Below, in pieces: positions 7,693 through 15,985 of a DNA stretch of 64,000 nucleotides. The stretch is taken from assembly GCF_019449565.1 (NCBI RefSeq), contig NZ_JAGRPM010000057.1:1-64000 (forward strand). The letters are read 5' to 3'. The translations under genes and the position numbers were made by a program. Origin of the DNA: Rhodoblastus sp. GTDB lineage: Bacteria; Pseudomonadota; Alphaproteobacteria; Rhizobiales; Beijerinckiaceae. Position 1 is the stretch's first letter. Every line of letters begins with the position of its first letter. A model generated the notes under the pieces. It was not told where the DNA came from. It ran no database searches and saw only the letters and a program-made list of their open reading frames with translations.

Positions 7693-8028
7693 TTATTTGG
7701 CGACCAGCACCGCCGGCGGCGCGTCCGGGTGGAAATCGTCGAAGAAATCATATTCGCCCGGGTCGAGACCGCGAATGACGAGGGTGGTGGTCGCGCCGGG
7801 CGCGAGCACCTTCTCCTTGCGCAATTGCTTGCTTTCGAATTCCGCCGGCCCCTGGCCCTTGTTCACCAGTTCGATCTCGATGGTCTTGTTGGCGGGCACT
7901 TCGAGCCGTTGCGGCTCGAACTTCCCGTCATTGAACTCGATGCGAAAACTCGGCGCGTCCTCGGCGCGCGCCGAGGCGAGCGGCGCGGAGGCCAGAACGA
8001 GAAAGCTGAGAAACGCGGCGAATTTCAT
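7693..8028 (-). CDS. ftrB: FtrB, periplasmic cupredoxin-like protein
   Basis: A 111-aa secreted protein. A signal peptide (MKFAAFLSFLVLASAPLASA) is followed by a single cupredoxin-fold domain with the strands FRIEFNDGKFEP and IEIELVNKGQGPAEF and the C-terminal GEYDFFDDFHP. In the Ftr system this protein is proposed to oxidise Fe(II) for the permease. The ATG at 8028 follows the ftrA stop by one nucleotide, so the two are translationally coupled. A frame extending upstream to 8127 is ignored because the signal peptide begins at 8028. Confidence 0.88.
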   Translation of the reverse strand: MKFAAFLSFLVLASAPLASARAEDAPSFRIEFNDGKFEPQRLEVPANKTIEIELVNKGQGPAEFESKQLRKEKVLAPGATTTLVIRGLDPGEYDFFDDFHPDAPPAVLVAK

Positions 8029-8029
8029 C

Positions 8030-8578
8030 TCAATAGGCGCCCTTCTTGCCGGTGCCGGCATAGGTGAATTCATAAACGGCGTCGAACGGCTTGAACCAGG
8101 GGCCAACGCCTGTTTCCTTATCGACATGGCGGCCGAAATGCGCGTGGGGATTGGCGTCCGGGGGCGCGATATGCAGCGTCAGCTTATAGCGGCCCGCGCC
8201 CATCAACTTGACATTGTCGCCGTAGTGCGGACCGTCGTCCGCCACCATCGGCATGAAATCGCCCGTGCGCTTTTCCTCCGAGCCTTCCTTTGTCAGTTCA
8301 TAGCCGATGACGAGATAGGGAATCCAGTCGCCCTTGGCGAAGCCGTTGGGATTTTCCTTGCCGGCATGAATATCGGCTTCGAGATGAACGTCGGACTCCT
8401 TGGCGTCGCGCATCATGCCCGCCGGCTCCATCTCGATCGGCTGGAGATAGACCGCGCCGATCTCCATGCCGCCGACGGATTGCGGCTTGCCAACGGGAGT
8501 TTCCTTGGCGAAGGCGAAAGAACCGGCTGCAAGAAGGGTGGCGGCGGCGAGGCAGGCTTTAAGCGACACGAATTTCAT
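8030..8578 (-). CDS. ftrA: FtrA, periplasmic P19/Tp34-type iron-binding protein
   Basis: The 182-aa protein has a signal peptide (about residues 1-24, ending AFAKE). The mature part is a P19/Tp34-family fold with Met/His/Glu metal ligands in GGMEIGAVY, EMEPAGMM and DVHLEADIHA, and a His-rich end of the fold (PHAHFGRH). It binds iron, with copper as cofactor in characterised homologues, and feeds the FtrB/FtrC/FtrD module. Its ribosome site AAAGGAG lies 8 nt before the ATG. The first gene of the operon, it has an iron control element ~65 bp upstream. Confidence 0.92.
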   Translation of the reverse strand: MKFVSLKACLAAATLLAAGSFAFAKETPVGKPQSVGGMEIGAVYLQPIEMEPAGMMRDAKESDVHLEADIHAGKENPNGFAKGDWIPYLVIGYELTKEGSEEKRTGDFMPMVADDGPHYGDNVKLMGAGRYKLTLHIAPPDANPHAHFGRHVDKETGVGPWFKPFDAVYEFTYAGTGKKGAY

Positions 8579-8641
8579 GGGTTGAACTCCTTTTCCGCCA
8601 GTTTCAACTTCGGCCGCCGACGCGCAATTAAATCCGGCTTC

Positions 8642-8658
8642 TTTAGAAAATTTCTAAT
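8642..8658. promoter_or_regulatory. Iron control element (Irr-type box) upstream of ftrA
   Basis: TTTAGAA-AAT-TTCTAAT matches the rhizobial ICE consensus TTTAGAA-N3-TTCTAAA at all but the final position. It is centred about 70 bp before the ftrA start and overlaps the last codons and stop of addA. In rhizobia Irr binds such boxes when iron is scarce. The box and context are visible; binding is inferred. Confidence 0.75.
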
Positions 8659-11600
8659 TTCGCTCCCCGGCTTTCGCGCAAGGCCGCGTTCAAGGCGGCG
8701 TCAAGCTCTGCGGCCTCGATCTCTGACACGACCGGCCCCGAGGCGTGGATGAGAAAACAGCGCACGGGCTTGCCGGGGTAAAGCTGGGCGACCGCCGCGC
8801 GATAAAGCGCGAGCTGCGCGGCATAGACCGCGCGCCGATCCGCGCGCGGCGCGCCCATCTTGTAATCCACGAGCCAGACGCCGGCTGGCGTTTCGGCCAT
8901 GCGGTCGATGGAGCCCGCAATATCGACGAAGCCGCCGCCCGGCCGGGGCAGCCGCGCGGCGATCCGCGCTTCGGCGATAGATTTCGCGCCAAACAGAGGC
9001 GCAAGGCGCGGATCGTCCAGAATGGCGAGCGCGGCGCCCGTGAGCTTTTCCGCCCGCTCCGGCGCAAGCCCCTGCGCGGCGAGATCGCGCAAAGCGGCCT
9101 CACGCCGGGCGTCCTGCGGCAGGTCCGGCAGGAATTGCAGCAGGCGATGGGCGAGACGCCCCTCTTCCAGCGCCTGAGCGCGCTGCGGCGACAGCGCCGA
9201 TTCGTCCGCGAGCGCCTGATCGGCGCCCTCAAGCGCGCTTGACGGGCGCAGGGGCGGCGCGGCGGCGGCTTCAGCGGGCGCGGGCGCGAACAGCCAGGCG
9301 GGTGGCGACGCGACGGGTTGCTCCGACGCGGGGAAAGCAGCGGCCAAAGGCGCCGCGGGCGCGGTTTCGGGCTGCCCGAAACGCAGCACCTTATCCTCCC
9401 CGCCCCAGGGCGCGGGCGCCTCGGTCGCGCCCTCAAGCAAAGCAAATTCGATGAAGGCGCGCCAGCTTTCGGGCGAGATCGCCCGGGCGCCGCGATGGCC
9501 GGCGATATAGAGCCGCTCCTCGGCGCGGGTCATGGCGACATAGAGCAGGCGGCGATATTCCTCGCCCGCCGCCTCGCGCCGCGCCGCGCGCGACGCCGCG
9601 ACGGCGGCGCAATCGAGATCCTTCTTCGGCGACCAGGCGAGAAGCGAATCGCCCTGCGCGGAGGCCAGCGCAAACAGCGACCCGTCGCGATTGCCGACAG
9701 GCGCCGCGCAAACGTCGGGCAGGAACACGATCTTGGCCTCGAGCCCCTTGGCGGCGTGAACCGTCATCACGCGCACGAAAGACGAGGTGAGGTCCATGTC
9801 GCGCTTGATCGAAACGTCCAGCGCCGCGACTTCGGCAAGAAAGGCGGCGAGCGAGGGCGCGCGGGCGCTCTCATGGGCCAGAGCGAGATTGAGGAATTCG
9901 TCAAGCGCGTCGCCGGCCTCGGGGCCAAGCCGCGCGAGAAAGGCCCGCCGCCCGCCGCGCGGGCCGAGCAGCCGGGCGTAAAAGGCGAAGGGCGGCAGAG
10001 TCCGGCCCATCTGGCGCAGCAAGTCGAGCTGGGCGCAGGCGGCCTGATATTTCTCTTCCGTGGAGGCCCGCAACGCGTCATGCAGCGACCCCGTCCGCCC
10101 CGGCGCGAGGCGGATCAGGTCGTCGTCGTCAAAGCCGAACAAGGGCGTCTTGAGCACCGTGGCGAGGGTGAGATCGTCTTCGGGGAGCAGCGACGCGCGA
10201 CCGATGGCGGCCAGGTCCATCACCGCGATATGTTCGGCGAGCTTCAGCCGGTCGGCGCCCGCCGCCGGTACGTGTTTTTCGCGCAAGGCCCGGATCATGG
10301 CGTCGAAAAAGGCGTCGCGGCGGCGCACCAGAATCATGATGTCGCCGGGACGAACCGGGCGGCGCACACCGTTTTCAAACACTGTCTCGCCGGAGCCCGG
10401 CTCCAGCCAGAGCCGGATCGTCTCGGCTATGCGCCGGGCCGCCGCGACCGGCGGATCGGCCTCGTCGCGGAAATCGAGCGGCAGGCGCCAGTCTCGGCGC
10501 TCCTCCTTGTCGCCCGGCGCGATCACGTCCCAGATTTCGACCCGCGACGGCGCCTCGCGTTTCCACGCCTCGTGAACCGTGCGGACATTGTCTTCCTGCG
10601 CGGAAAGGCCGCGAAAATGTTCGGGGAAGGAAAAGACCTTGTCCACCGCTTCGAGCACGCCCGGCGCCGAGCGGAAGGAGAGCGTCAGCAGTACCGGCTC
10701 GAAGGGCTTTTGTGCGCCAAGGGCCTTTTTCTGGAATTCTTTCTGCTTGCGCGCGAAGAGCGCGGGCTCGGCGCCCTGAAAGGAGAAGATCGACTGTTTC
10801 TCATCGCCCACCGCGAAGAAGCTGCGCGCGCGCCGCGCCTGCCCTTCGCCCGTGAAAAAATCTTCGGAGATGCGGTCGAGAATTTCCCATTGCGCGGCGC
10901 TGGTGTCCTGCGCCTCGTCGACCAGAATATGGTCGATCCCCGCGTCGAGTTTCTGTAGCGCCCAGCGCGCGGAGGAGCGCGACAGCAAGGCGCGGGTGCG
11001 GGAGATGAGATCGTCGAAATCGAGCATTTGCCGCTCGGCCTTCAGCGCCTCGTAGCGGTCGAGAATGGCGTTGACGAGCAGGCTCAGGGCGAGGCTGCGC
11101 TCGGCGGTTTCGGCCGCTTTCATTTTTTCGCGCAGGCCGAGCAATCGCAATTGCTCGCGCTCCAGCCCCGCGAGCTGGTCCGGGCGGGCCTTGGCAAGAT
11201 CGCCCGTCAGCAAGCGTTTGGCCGGTTCGCCCTTGCCCGTGAAAAAAACGCTGAAAAGCGCCGCGCGCGCCTCGTCGAAGCGGCCAGCCTTCCAATGGCG
11301 ATGGGCCTGCTCGAAACCGCTCGCATTGTCATTGTCCGTCTTTTTACCGCCGCGCAGGAAGGCGGCGAAATCGAGCCAGCTTTCCGGCCCGCCTCCCCCA
11401 TCCAGCATCTCGGCGCGCAAGGCCTCCGGCGTGTCGCCAGGCGCGAGCCCCAGCGCGGCGCGCAAGGCTTGCGGCGTCTCGGCGCGAAAAAACGCGCGCC
11501 GCCCCAGCGCCTCCTCAAGCAATTTGTCGAATACCAGCCCGGCGTCCTGCGCGACCCGCTCCAGAGCCGCGCCGAGTTTTGCGTCGCGCTCGGCCCGCGC

Positions 11601-12107
11601 CAGCACGTCGCGGCGCGCCCGCGCGATCAATTGCTGCTGTTCGACATCCTCGACCACGACGAAACCCGCCGCGACATTGGCCTCGAAAGGGGCGGCGTGA
11701 AGCACGCGCTCGCAAAAGGCGTGCAGCGTCTGGATTTTCAGGCCGCCCGGCGTCTCGACCGCGCGCGCGAAGAGTTTTCGCGCGAAATCCAGCTCCTCCT
11801 TCCGCTCCGGGCGCGGCGCGCCGGTCGCCGCAATCGCCGCCGCCAGCGCCTCGTCGTCGAGCGCGGTCCATTCCGCCAGCTTCTGGAACACGCGCTCGGC
11901 CATATTGGCCGCCGCCGCCTTGGTGAAGGTGAGGCACAGAATGCGCCCCGGATCGTAATGCGCCAGCAGCAGGCGGATCACCCTTTGCGCCAGCACATGG
12001 GTCTTGCCGGAGCCGGCATTGGCCGAAACCCAGGCCGAATTGAGCGGGTCCGAGGCCTTCGCCTGCCGCGCCCGGGTGTCGTCCGGAATGGGCCGCGCGC
12101 CGCTCAT
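8643..12107 (-). CDS. addA: AddA, helicase-nuclease subunit for double-strand break repair
   Basis: A 1,154-aa UvrD-like helicase with a C-terminal RecB-type nuclease domain. Walker A (AGSGKT) is at residues 31-36. The LCLTFTKAAAANMAER motif follows, then a DEAQD Walker B, the VGDEKQSIFSFQGAEP motif, TVHAAKGLEA and the YVAMTRAEERLYI motif. The nuclease signature near the end includes GSIDRM and VDYKMG. With AddB it resects DNA ends for RecA loading. The ATG at 12107 overlaps the addB stop (ATGA). This start is chosen over one 13 codons upstream because of that coupling. Confidence 0.95.
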   Translation of the reverse strand: MSGARPIPDDTRARQAKASDPLNSAWVSANAGSGKTHVLAQRVIRLLLAHYDPGRILCLTFTKAAAANMAERVFQKLAEWTALDDEALAAAIAATGAPRPERKEELDFARKLFARAVETPGGLKIQTLHAFCERVLHAAPFEANVAAGFVVVEDVEQQQLIARARRDVLARAERDAKLGAALERVAQDAGLVFDKLLEEALGRRAFFRAETPQALRAALGLAPGDTPEALRAEMLDGGGGPESWLDFAAFLRGGKKTDNDNASGFEQAHRHWKAGRFDEARAALFSVFFTGKGEPAKRLLTGDLAKARPDQLAGLEREQLRLLGLREKMKAAETAERSLALSLLVNAILDRYEALKAERQMLDFDDLISRTRALLSRSSARWALQKLDAGIDHILVDEAQDTSAAQWEILDRISEDFFTGEGQARRARSFFAVGDEKQSIFSFQGAEPALFARKQKEFQKKALGAQKPFEPVLLTLSFRSAPGVLEAVDKVFSFPEHFRGLSAQEDNVRTVHEAWKREAPSRVEIWDVIAPGDKEERRDWRLPLDFRDEADPPVAAARRIAETIRLWLEPGSGETVFENGVRRPVRPGDIMILVRRRDAFFDAMIRALREKHVPAAGADRLKLAEHIAVMDLAAIGRASLLPEDDLTLATVLKTPLFGFDDDDLIRLAPGRTGSLHDALRASTEEKYQAACAQLDLLRQMGRTLPPFAFYARLLGPRGGRRAFLARLGPEAGDALDEFLNLALAHESARAPSLAAFLAEVAALDVSIKRDMDLTSSFVRVMTVHAAKGLEAKIVFLPDVCAAPVGNRDGSLFALASAQGDSLLAWSPKKDLDCAAVAASRAARREAAGEEYRRLLYVAMTRAEERLYIAGHRGARAISPESWRAFIEFALLEGATEAPAPWGGEDKVLRFGQPETAPAAPLAAAFPASEQPVASPPAWLFAPAPAEAAAAPPLRPSSALEGADQALADESALSPQRAQALEEGRLAHRLLQFLPDLPQDARREAALRDLAAQGLAPERAEKLTGAALAILDDPRLAPLFGAKSIAEARIAARLPRPGGGFVDIAGSIDRMAETPAGVWLVDYKMGAPRADRRAVYAAQLALYRAAVAQLYPGKPVRCFLIHASGPVVSEIEAAELDAALNAALRESRGAKLEIF

Positions 12108-15100
12108 GTCTCGTCCCCGCCCTCGGCGGCGCCAGAAGCCGACCATTCCCGCGTACGGGCGAGGTGGTCGTAATCATTGTAGCGCAAGGCGAATTGCGGG
12201 AAGGGCCGCGCTGGATAGCCACGCGCCGGATCGCGGAAATCGTTCAGGAGCCGGACGAGTTCGTCGCAATGACCCGCGACCAGTTCAGCGAAGGGCTTTT
12301 CCTTGGCGTTGTCGAACCCGCGCGCCTTGGCGCCGCCCCCGCCGACCGGCACGTAAAAGGCGTCCGACACCTCGCGCGCGGGAACGCCGCGGAAGGCGCC
12401 GCGTTCGATCATGGCGGCTTCCAGCGTGAGTTGCGGCGACCAGCCGGCGCGCACTTCCTTGTCGGAGGGCGGGCGACCGCTCTTGTAATCGGCCACGGCC
12501 GCCGTGCCGTCCTTCAACAATTCGATGCGGTCCGCCTTGGCGGTGAGCGCAAAGTCCGAGCCATCCTCAAGCGGAATGGTCAACCGTCCGCCGACCTCGA
12601 CGGCGAGGCTCTCGATTTGCGGACGCCGCTCCGCTTCAAAGGCCAGAAAGATATCGAGCCCTTGCAAAAGGCGCGGCCAGCGGAAGGCGAGAAATTCCGG
12701 GTCGTCCATGAAATCCGCCAGTTTTTCCCGCGCCAGCGCGACAAGTTCTTCGCGCGCATCGGGCGGCAGCGATCCGACGGGATGAAGCCGGCAGAATTGC
12801 TCCAGCGCGTCATGCAGCGCCGTGCCGATTTCGCGCACGCCCGGCGCCTGATCGAGCTCCGGCAGCGGCAGAAGTCTCAGGATGAATTCCGCATAGATCG
12901 CGTAGGGATCGCGGCGCAGGGTTTCGATCCGGGTCACCGAGAGTTTTTGCGGGCGCAAGGCGAGCGGCGGCGCCGGCGCCGGACGCGAAAGCGGCGCGGC
13001 CAGCTTTGCGGCGTCAAGCTGGCGCGCGAAATCGAGCCAGATTTTTCCACGCGCGCGCAAATCCGCGAAGATCGCCGCGCCCGCCAGCGCCTCCATGCGC
13101 TGGAGAAAGCGCGACGGATTGGTCGGCGAGCCGCCGCGTTTCTTCGCGCGGCTCAGCACCACTTCCGGCGAACCGAAACCTTGCGCGAAATCATGGGCGG
13201 TCTGGCCGATGCGCCGCTCCGGCGACGACAGTCCAAGCTGCGCGCGCATCGGGCGGTTGAGGAAACAATCCGTCTCGCCGCGCGGCGGCCAGATCGTTTC
13301 GTCCAGCCCCGCCATGACCAGACGGTCGACGCCGATCAGGCGCGCTTCGAGCAGGCCCAGAATTTTGAGGCGCGGATGCGCGCGGGCCGGACCGCGCAGG
13401 ACCTGCTCGCCGATCAACGCGTCAAAGAAGGCAGCATAGCTTTCCGCATGGAAGGTGAAGACCGCATTGGCGAAATTTTCCAGCTCCGCAAACAGCCGCT
13501 CAAGCGCAGCGCCGTCCTCTCCCGCAGGCAGCGCAGCCTCGTCGCCCGCCACGATCAGGCCGAGAGCCTTGCGGTGCGCGGCGAGCCAGGGCTTCAGCCC
13601 CGTCTCGCCCGCTTGCGCCAGCGCCTGCAAGGGCGCGAAGGCGGCGTCGAGCCTTTCCGCAAAATCCCGCAGCGCCGTCCAATCCTGCGCCGAAATTTCC
13701 TTCTGGCGCGGATGCGCGTGGTCGTCCTGCGCCGCCGCCTGCGCCGGGGCGATGCGGTCGCGCCAGAACATGCCGCCCGCCTCCGCGCGCAAAACGCCAA
13801 GCTCGAACTGGTGCGCCAGACGCTCGGCGTCGTCGCCGAAGCCAAGCGAAAAATCCGGATGCGACAGCAACGCCGCCCAATCGGCGCCAGCGCCTGAAAG
13901 CGCCCGCAGAATCAGCCGCGCGATCACCCCGGCCCTTGAGGCGGCGAGCGCGAAGCCGCCGGAATCGTCGATCTCGACATTCCAACGCAGCAGCTCGGCG
14001 CGCACGCGCTCGGCAAGGGCGCGGTCCGGCGTCACCAGAGCCGCCGTGCGGTCCTTGTGCTCCAACGCCTCGCGCAGGCAGGCGGCGATGGCCAGGGCCT
14101 CCTCGCGTTCGTCCGCGGCCTCGATCAGCGCCACATCGGCGAGAGCCGCCTCCACCGCGCCGGGCGCCTGCGCGGCGCGCCAATGTGGCCACAGATCCGT
14201 GGTGTCCGCCGGGCGAAAAGCCTCGGAGACGAAGGTGTCGCGTGCCGCGAGCGCGCCGCTCGGCGCTCCAAGCGTCATGACGTCCTCGCGCAAAATTCCG
14301 ATGGTCTCGATCAGGCGCTTGAGAAAGGCTTGCGGATGGGTCGCGCAAGGCTCTTCCTCGCCTTGGATCCCGGCGAAGCTCGCATCGTCGAGATGAAGGT
14401 CCAGCCCCGGCAGAACCACCGCGCCCTGCTCGGCCCGCGCAATCGCCGCCAACAGCCGCGCCGTCACGATGTTCGAGCCGGTCGAACCAATCGCAATGAC
14501 GGGATCGCCCTCGCCCGCAACATTCCTGATCGCGCGCTCGATCAGGGCCTGCTGGCGCCGCGCCGGATCGACGAAGCCGCGCGCCTCCTGCAACGCCGGC
14601 CACGCCTTGATCGCGATGTCGAGAAACTTCAGCGTGATCCGCCAATATTCATCGAATTCGCCGCCGAGTTTTTCAAGACCCTGCCAGGCGACGTTTTCGA
14701 TGATCATCTCGTCGATCAGCGCGGCGAGTTCGCCCGACAGGCGCCAGGCGTCGGCGGGATGAGAGGCGACAAACAAGGTTTCCGGCGCGTGGTGGATCGC
14801 GCCGTCGGCGTCGATCGAGACAATGGCCTGTTTGAGCTGACGCGCCCAGGCCAGAATCAGCTCGCCCAATATCATTCGCCGCTCGATGTCCCCGGCCGCG
14901 CGCGGCAGTTCGGGATCGAGCGGATTGTCGAGGCCGGCCTCGCCACTCTCGCCGTCGAGCGCGCCAAGCGGCAGGATTCGCGGCAGCAGAACGGCCGGAA
15001 CGTCGCTCAGCCGGGCCAATTCGGCGGCGAGCGCGCGACCCGCGCGGCGCGTCGGCACATAAATTTTCGCTTTGGCAAGAGCCAGCGGGCCGGACTCGCG

Positions 15101-15196
15101 CGACAGGCCGGGAACGACCCGCCCGTCGAGCAGCGCGCGCGCGAAAACCTCAAGAAACGGCGCGCCGGGGGGAATTGTGAAAACGCGCGGCGCCAA
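12104..15196 (-). CDS. addB: AddB, partner subunit of the AddAB helicase-nuclease
   Basis: A 1,030-aa protein of the alphaproteobacterial AddB type. It shows the remnant helicase fold without an intact N-terminal GKT, as usual for this subfamily, and a C-terminal PD-(D/E)XK nuclease domain (KADRIELL, then VADYKSGRPP, then a Gln-containing helix). It works with AddA in processing double-strand ends. It lies directly upstream and overlaps addA by 4 nt. Upstream are murU and tsaE-amgK in the same direction, the widespread order in Hyphomicrobiales. Confidence 0.94.
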   Translation of the reverse strand: MAPRVFTIPPGAPFLEVFARALLDGRVVPGLSRESGPLALAKAKIYVPTRRAGRALAAELARLSDVPAVLLPRILPLGALDGESGEAGLDNPLDPELPRAAGDIERRMILGELILAWARQLKQAIVSIDADGAIHHAPETLFVASHPADAWRLSGELAALIDEMIIENVAWQGLEKLGGEFDEYWRITLKFLDIAIKAWPALQEARGFVDPARRQQALIERAIRNVAGEGDPVIAIGSTGSNIVTARLLAAIARAEQGAVVLPGLDLHLDDASFAGIQGEEEPCATHPQAFLKRLIETIGILREDVMTLGAPSGALAARDTFVSEAFRPADTTDLWPHWRAAQAPGAVEAALADVALIEAADEREEALAIAACLREALEHKDRTAALVTPDRALAERVRAELLRWNVEIDDSGGFALAASRAGVIARLILRALSGAGADWAALLSHPDFSLGFGDDAERLAHQFELGVLRAEAGGMFWRDRIAPAQAAAQDDHAHPRQKEISAQDWTALRDFAERLDAAFAPLQALAQAGETGLKPWLAAHRKALGLIVAGDEAALPAGEDGAALERLFAELENFANAVFTFHAESYAAFFDALIGEQVLRGPARAHPRLKILGLLEARLIGVDRLVMAGLDETIWPPRGETDCFLNRPMRAQLGLSSPERRIGQTAHDFAQGFGSPEVVLSRAKKRGGSPTNPSRFLQRMEALAGAAIFADLRARGKIWLDFARQLDAAKLAAPLSRPAPAPPLALRPQKLSVTRIETLRRDPYAIYAEFILRLLPLPELDQAPGVREIGTALHDALEQFCRLHPVGSLPPDAREELVALAREKLADFMDDPEFLAFRWPRLLQGLDIFLAFEAERRPQIESLAVEVGGRLTIPLEDGSDFALTAKADRIELLKDGTAAVADYKSGRPPSDKEVRAGWSPQLTLEAAMIERGAFRGVPAREVSDAFYVPVGGGGAKARGFDNAKEKPFAELVAGHCDELVRLLNDFRDPARGYPARPFPQFALRYNDYDHLARTREWSASGAAEGGDET

Positions 15197-15259
15197 ATTT
15201 CAATCCTTCGCGGCCTGAGGCGAAACCATATCGCGCCCTTGCGGGCCGGAATAGGCGCC

Positions 15260-15985
15260 TCACACAGTGGTCGCGGCCGCGTAAACCTGTTCGGCGTCCT
15301 CGATCGCCTCGGGGGAGCCGACGTGAAGCCAGCGGCCCTTGAGCGGCAGGCCGAACAGGCGGCCGCGCTCGGCGGCGGCGAAAAAGAAAGGCGCGAGGCG
15401 GAAGGGCTCCAGCGGACAGCCTTCGAACAAGGACGATTTCATGATCCCGACGCCGCTATAAACAAAGGGCGCCGCCTCGCCCGGCGCGGGCCGCGACAGA
15501 CGCCCCGCCGCGTCGCGGAAAAAATCGCCGCGCCCTTCCACGCCGAGGCTCGTCTTCATATCGGCAAGCAGCAGCAGCACATCCATTTTCGCGCCGTCCC
15601 AGGCGCGGGCGAGCCGCGCGACCTGCGGCTCCGGCTCGTCGACCCAGAGCGCGTCGGTGTTGCAAATGAAGAAGGGCTTGCCGCCGAATTGGTCGAGAAC
15701 CTTGACGACGCCGCCGCCCTGATCGAGCAGCGTGTCACGCTCGTCCGATATTTTTATGCGCGGCGCCCGGCGGTCGCGCAGATGGTCCTCGACCTGATCG
15801 GCCAGCCAGTGAACATTGACGATGGCCTCGCGCACGCCGGCGTCTTCGAGCCGGTCGAGCGTGTGGTCGAGCATGGTCCTGCCGCCGATCCGCACCAGTG
15901 GCTTGGGCAGCGTCAGGGTGATCGGACGCATCCGCGTGCCGAGGCCCGCGGCGAAGACCAAAGCTTTTTCCGGCCCCGCGCTCAT
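15260..15985 (-). CDS. murU: MurU-type nucleotidyltransferase (MurNAc-1-phosphate uridylyltransferase)
   Basis: A 241-aa enzyme with the sugar-nucleotidyltransferase start AAGLGTRMRPITLTLPKPL and the metal-binding region CNTDALWVDEP. MurU converts MurNAc-1-phosphate and UTP to UDP-MurNAc in the peptidoglycan recycling route that bypasses de novo (fosfomycin-sensitive) synthesis. The preceding gene encodes the kinase that makes its substrate, and the two overlap by 4 nt, which supports MurU over a generic nucleotidyltransferase. Confidence 0.88.
   Translation of the reverse strand: MSAGPEKALVFAAGLGTRMRPITLTLPKPLVRIGGRTMLDHTLDRLEDAGVREAIVNVHWLADQVEDHLRDRRAPRIKISDERDTLLDQGGGVVKVLDQFGGKPFFICNTDALWVDEPEPQVARLARAWDGAKMDVLLLLADMKTSLGVEGRGDFFRDAAGRLSRPAPGEAAPFVYSGVGIMKSSLFEGCPLEPFRLAPFFFAAAERGRLFGLPLKGRWLHVGSPEAIEDAEQVYAAATTV

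Noticed and set aside
8579..8642. A riboswitch before ftrA
   Set aside because: The 64-bp leader is too short and unstructured; the Irr-type box explains the iron link better.
9318..10958. Long plus-strand open frames opposite addA and addB (also 11028-12173, 12164-13897 and 14057-16081)
   Set aside because: They overlap complete, motif-bearing genes on the other strand and show no recognisable domain.
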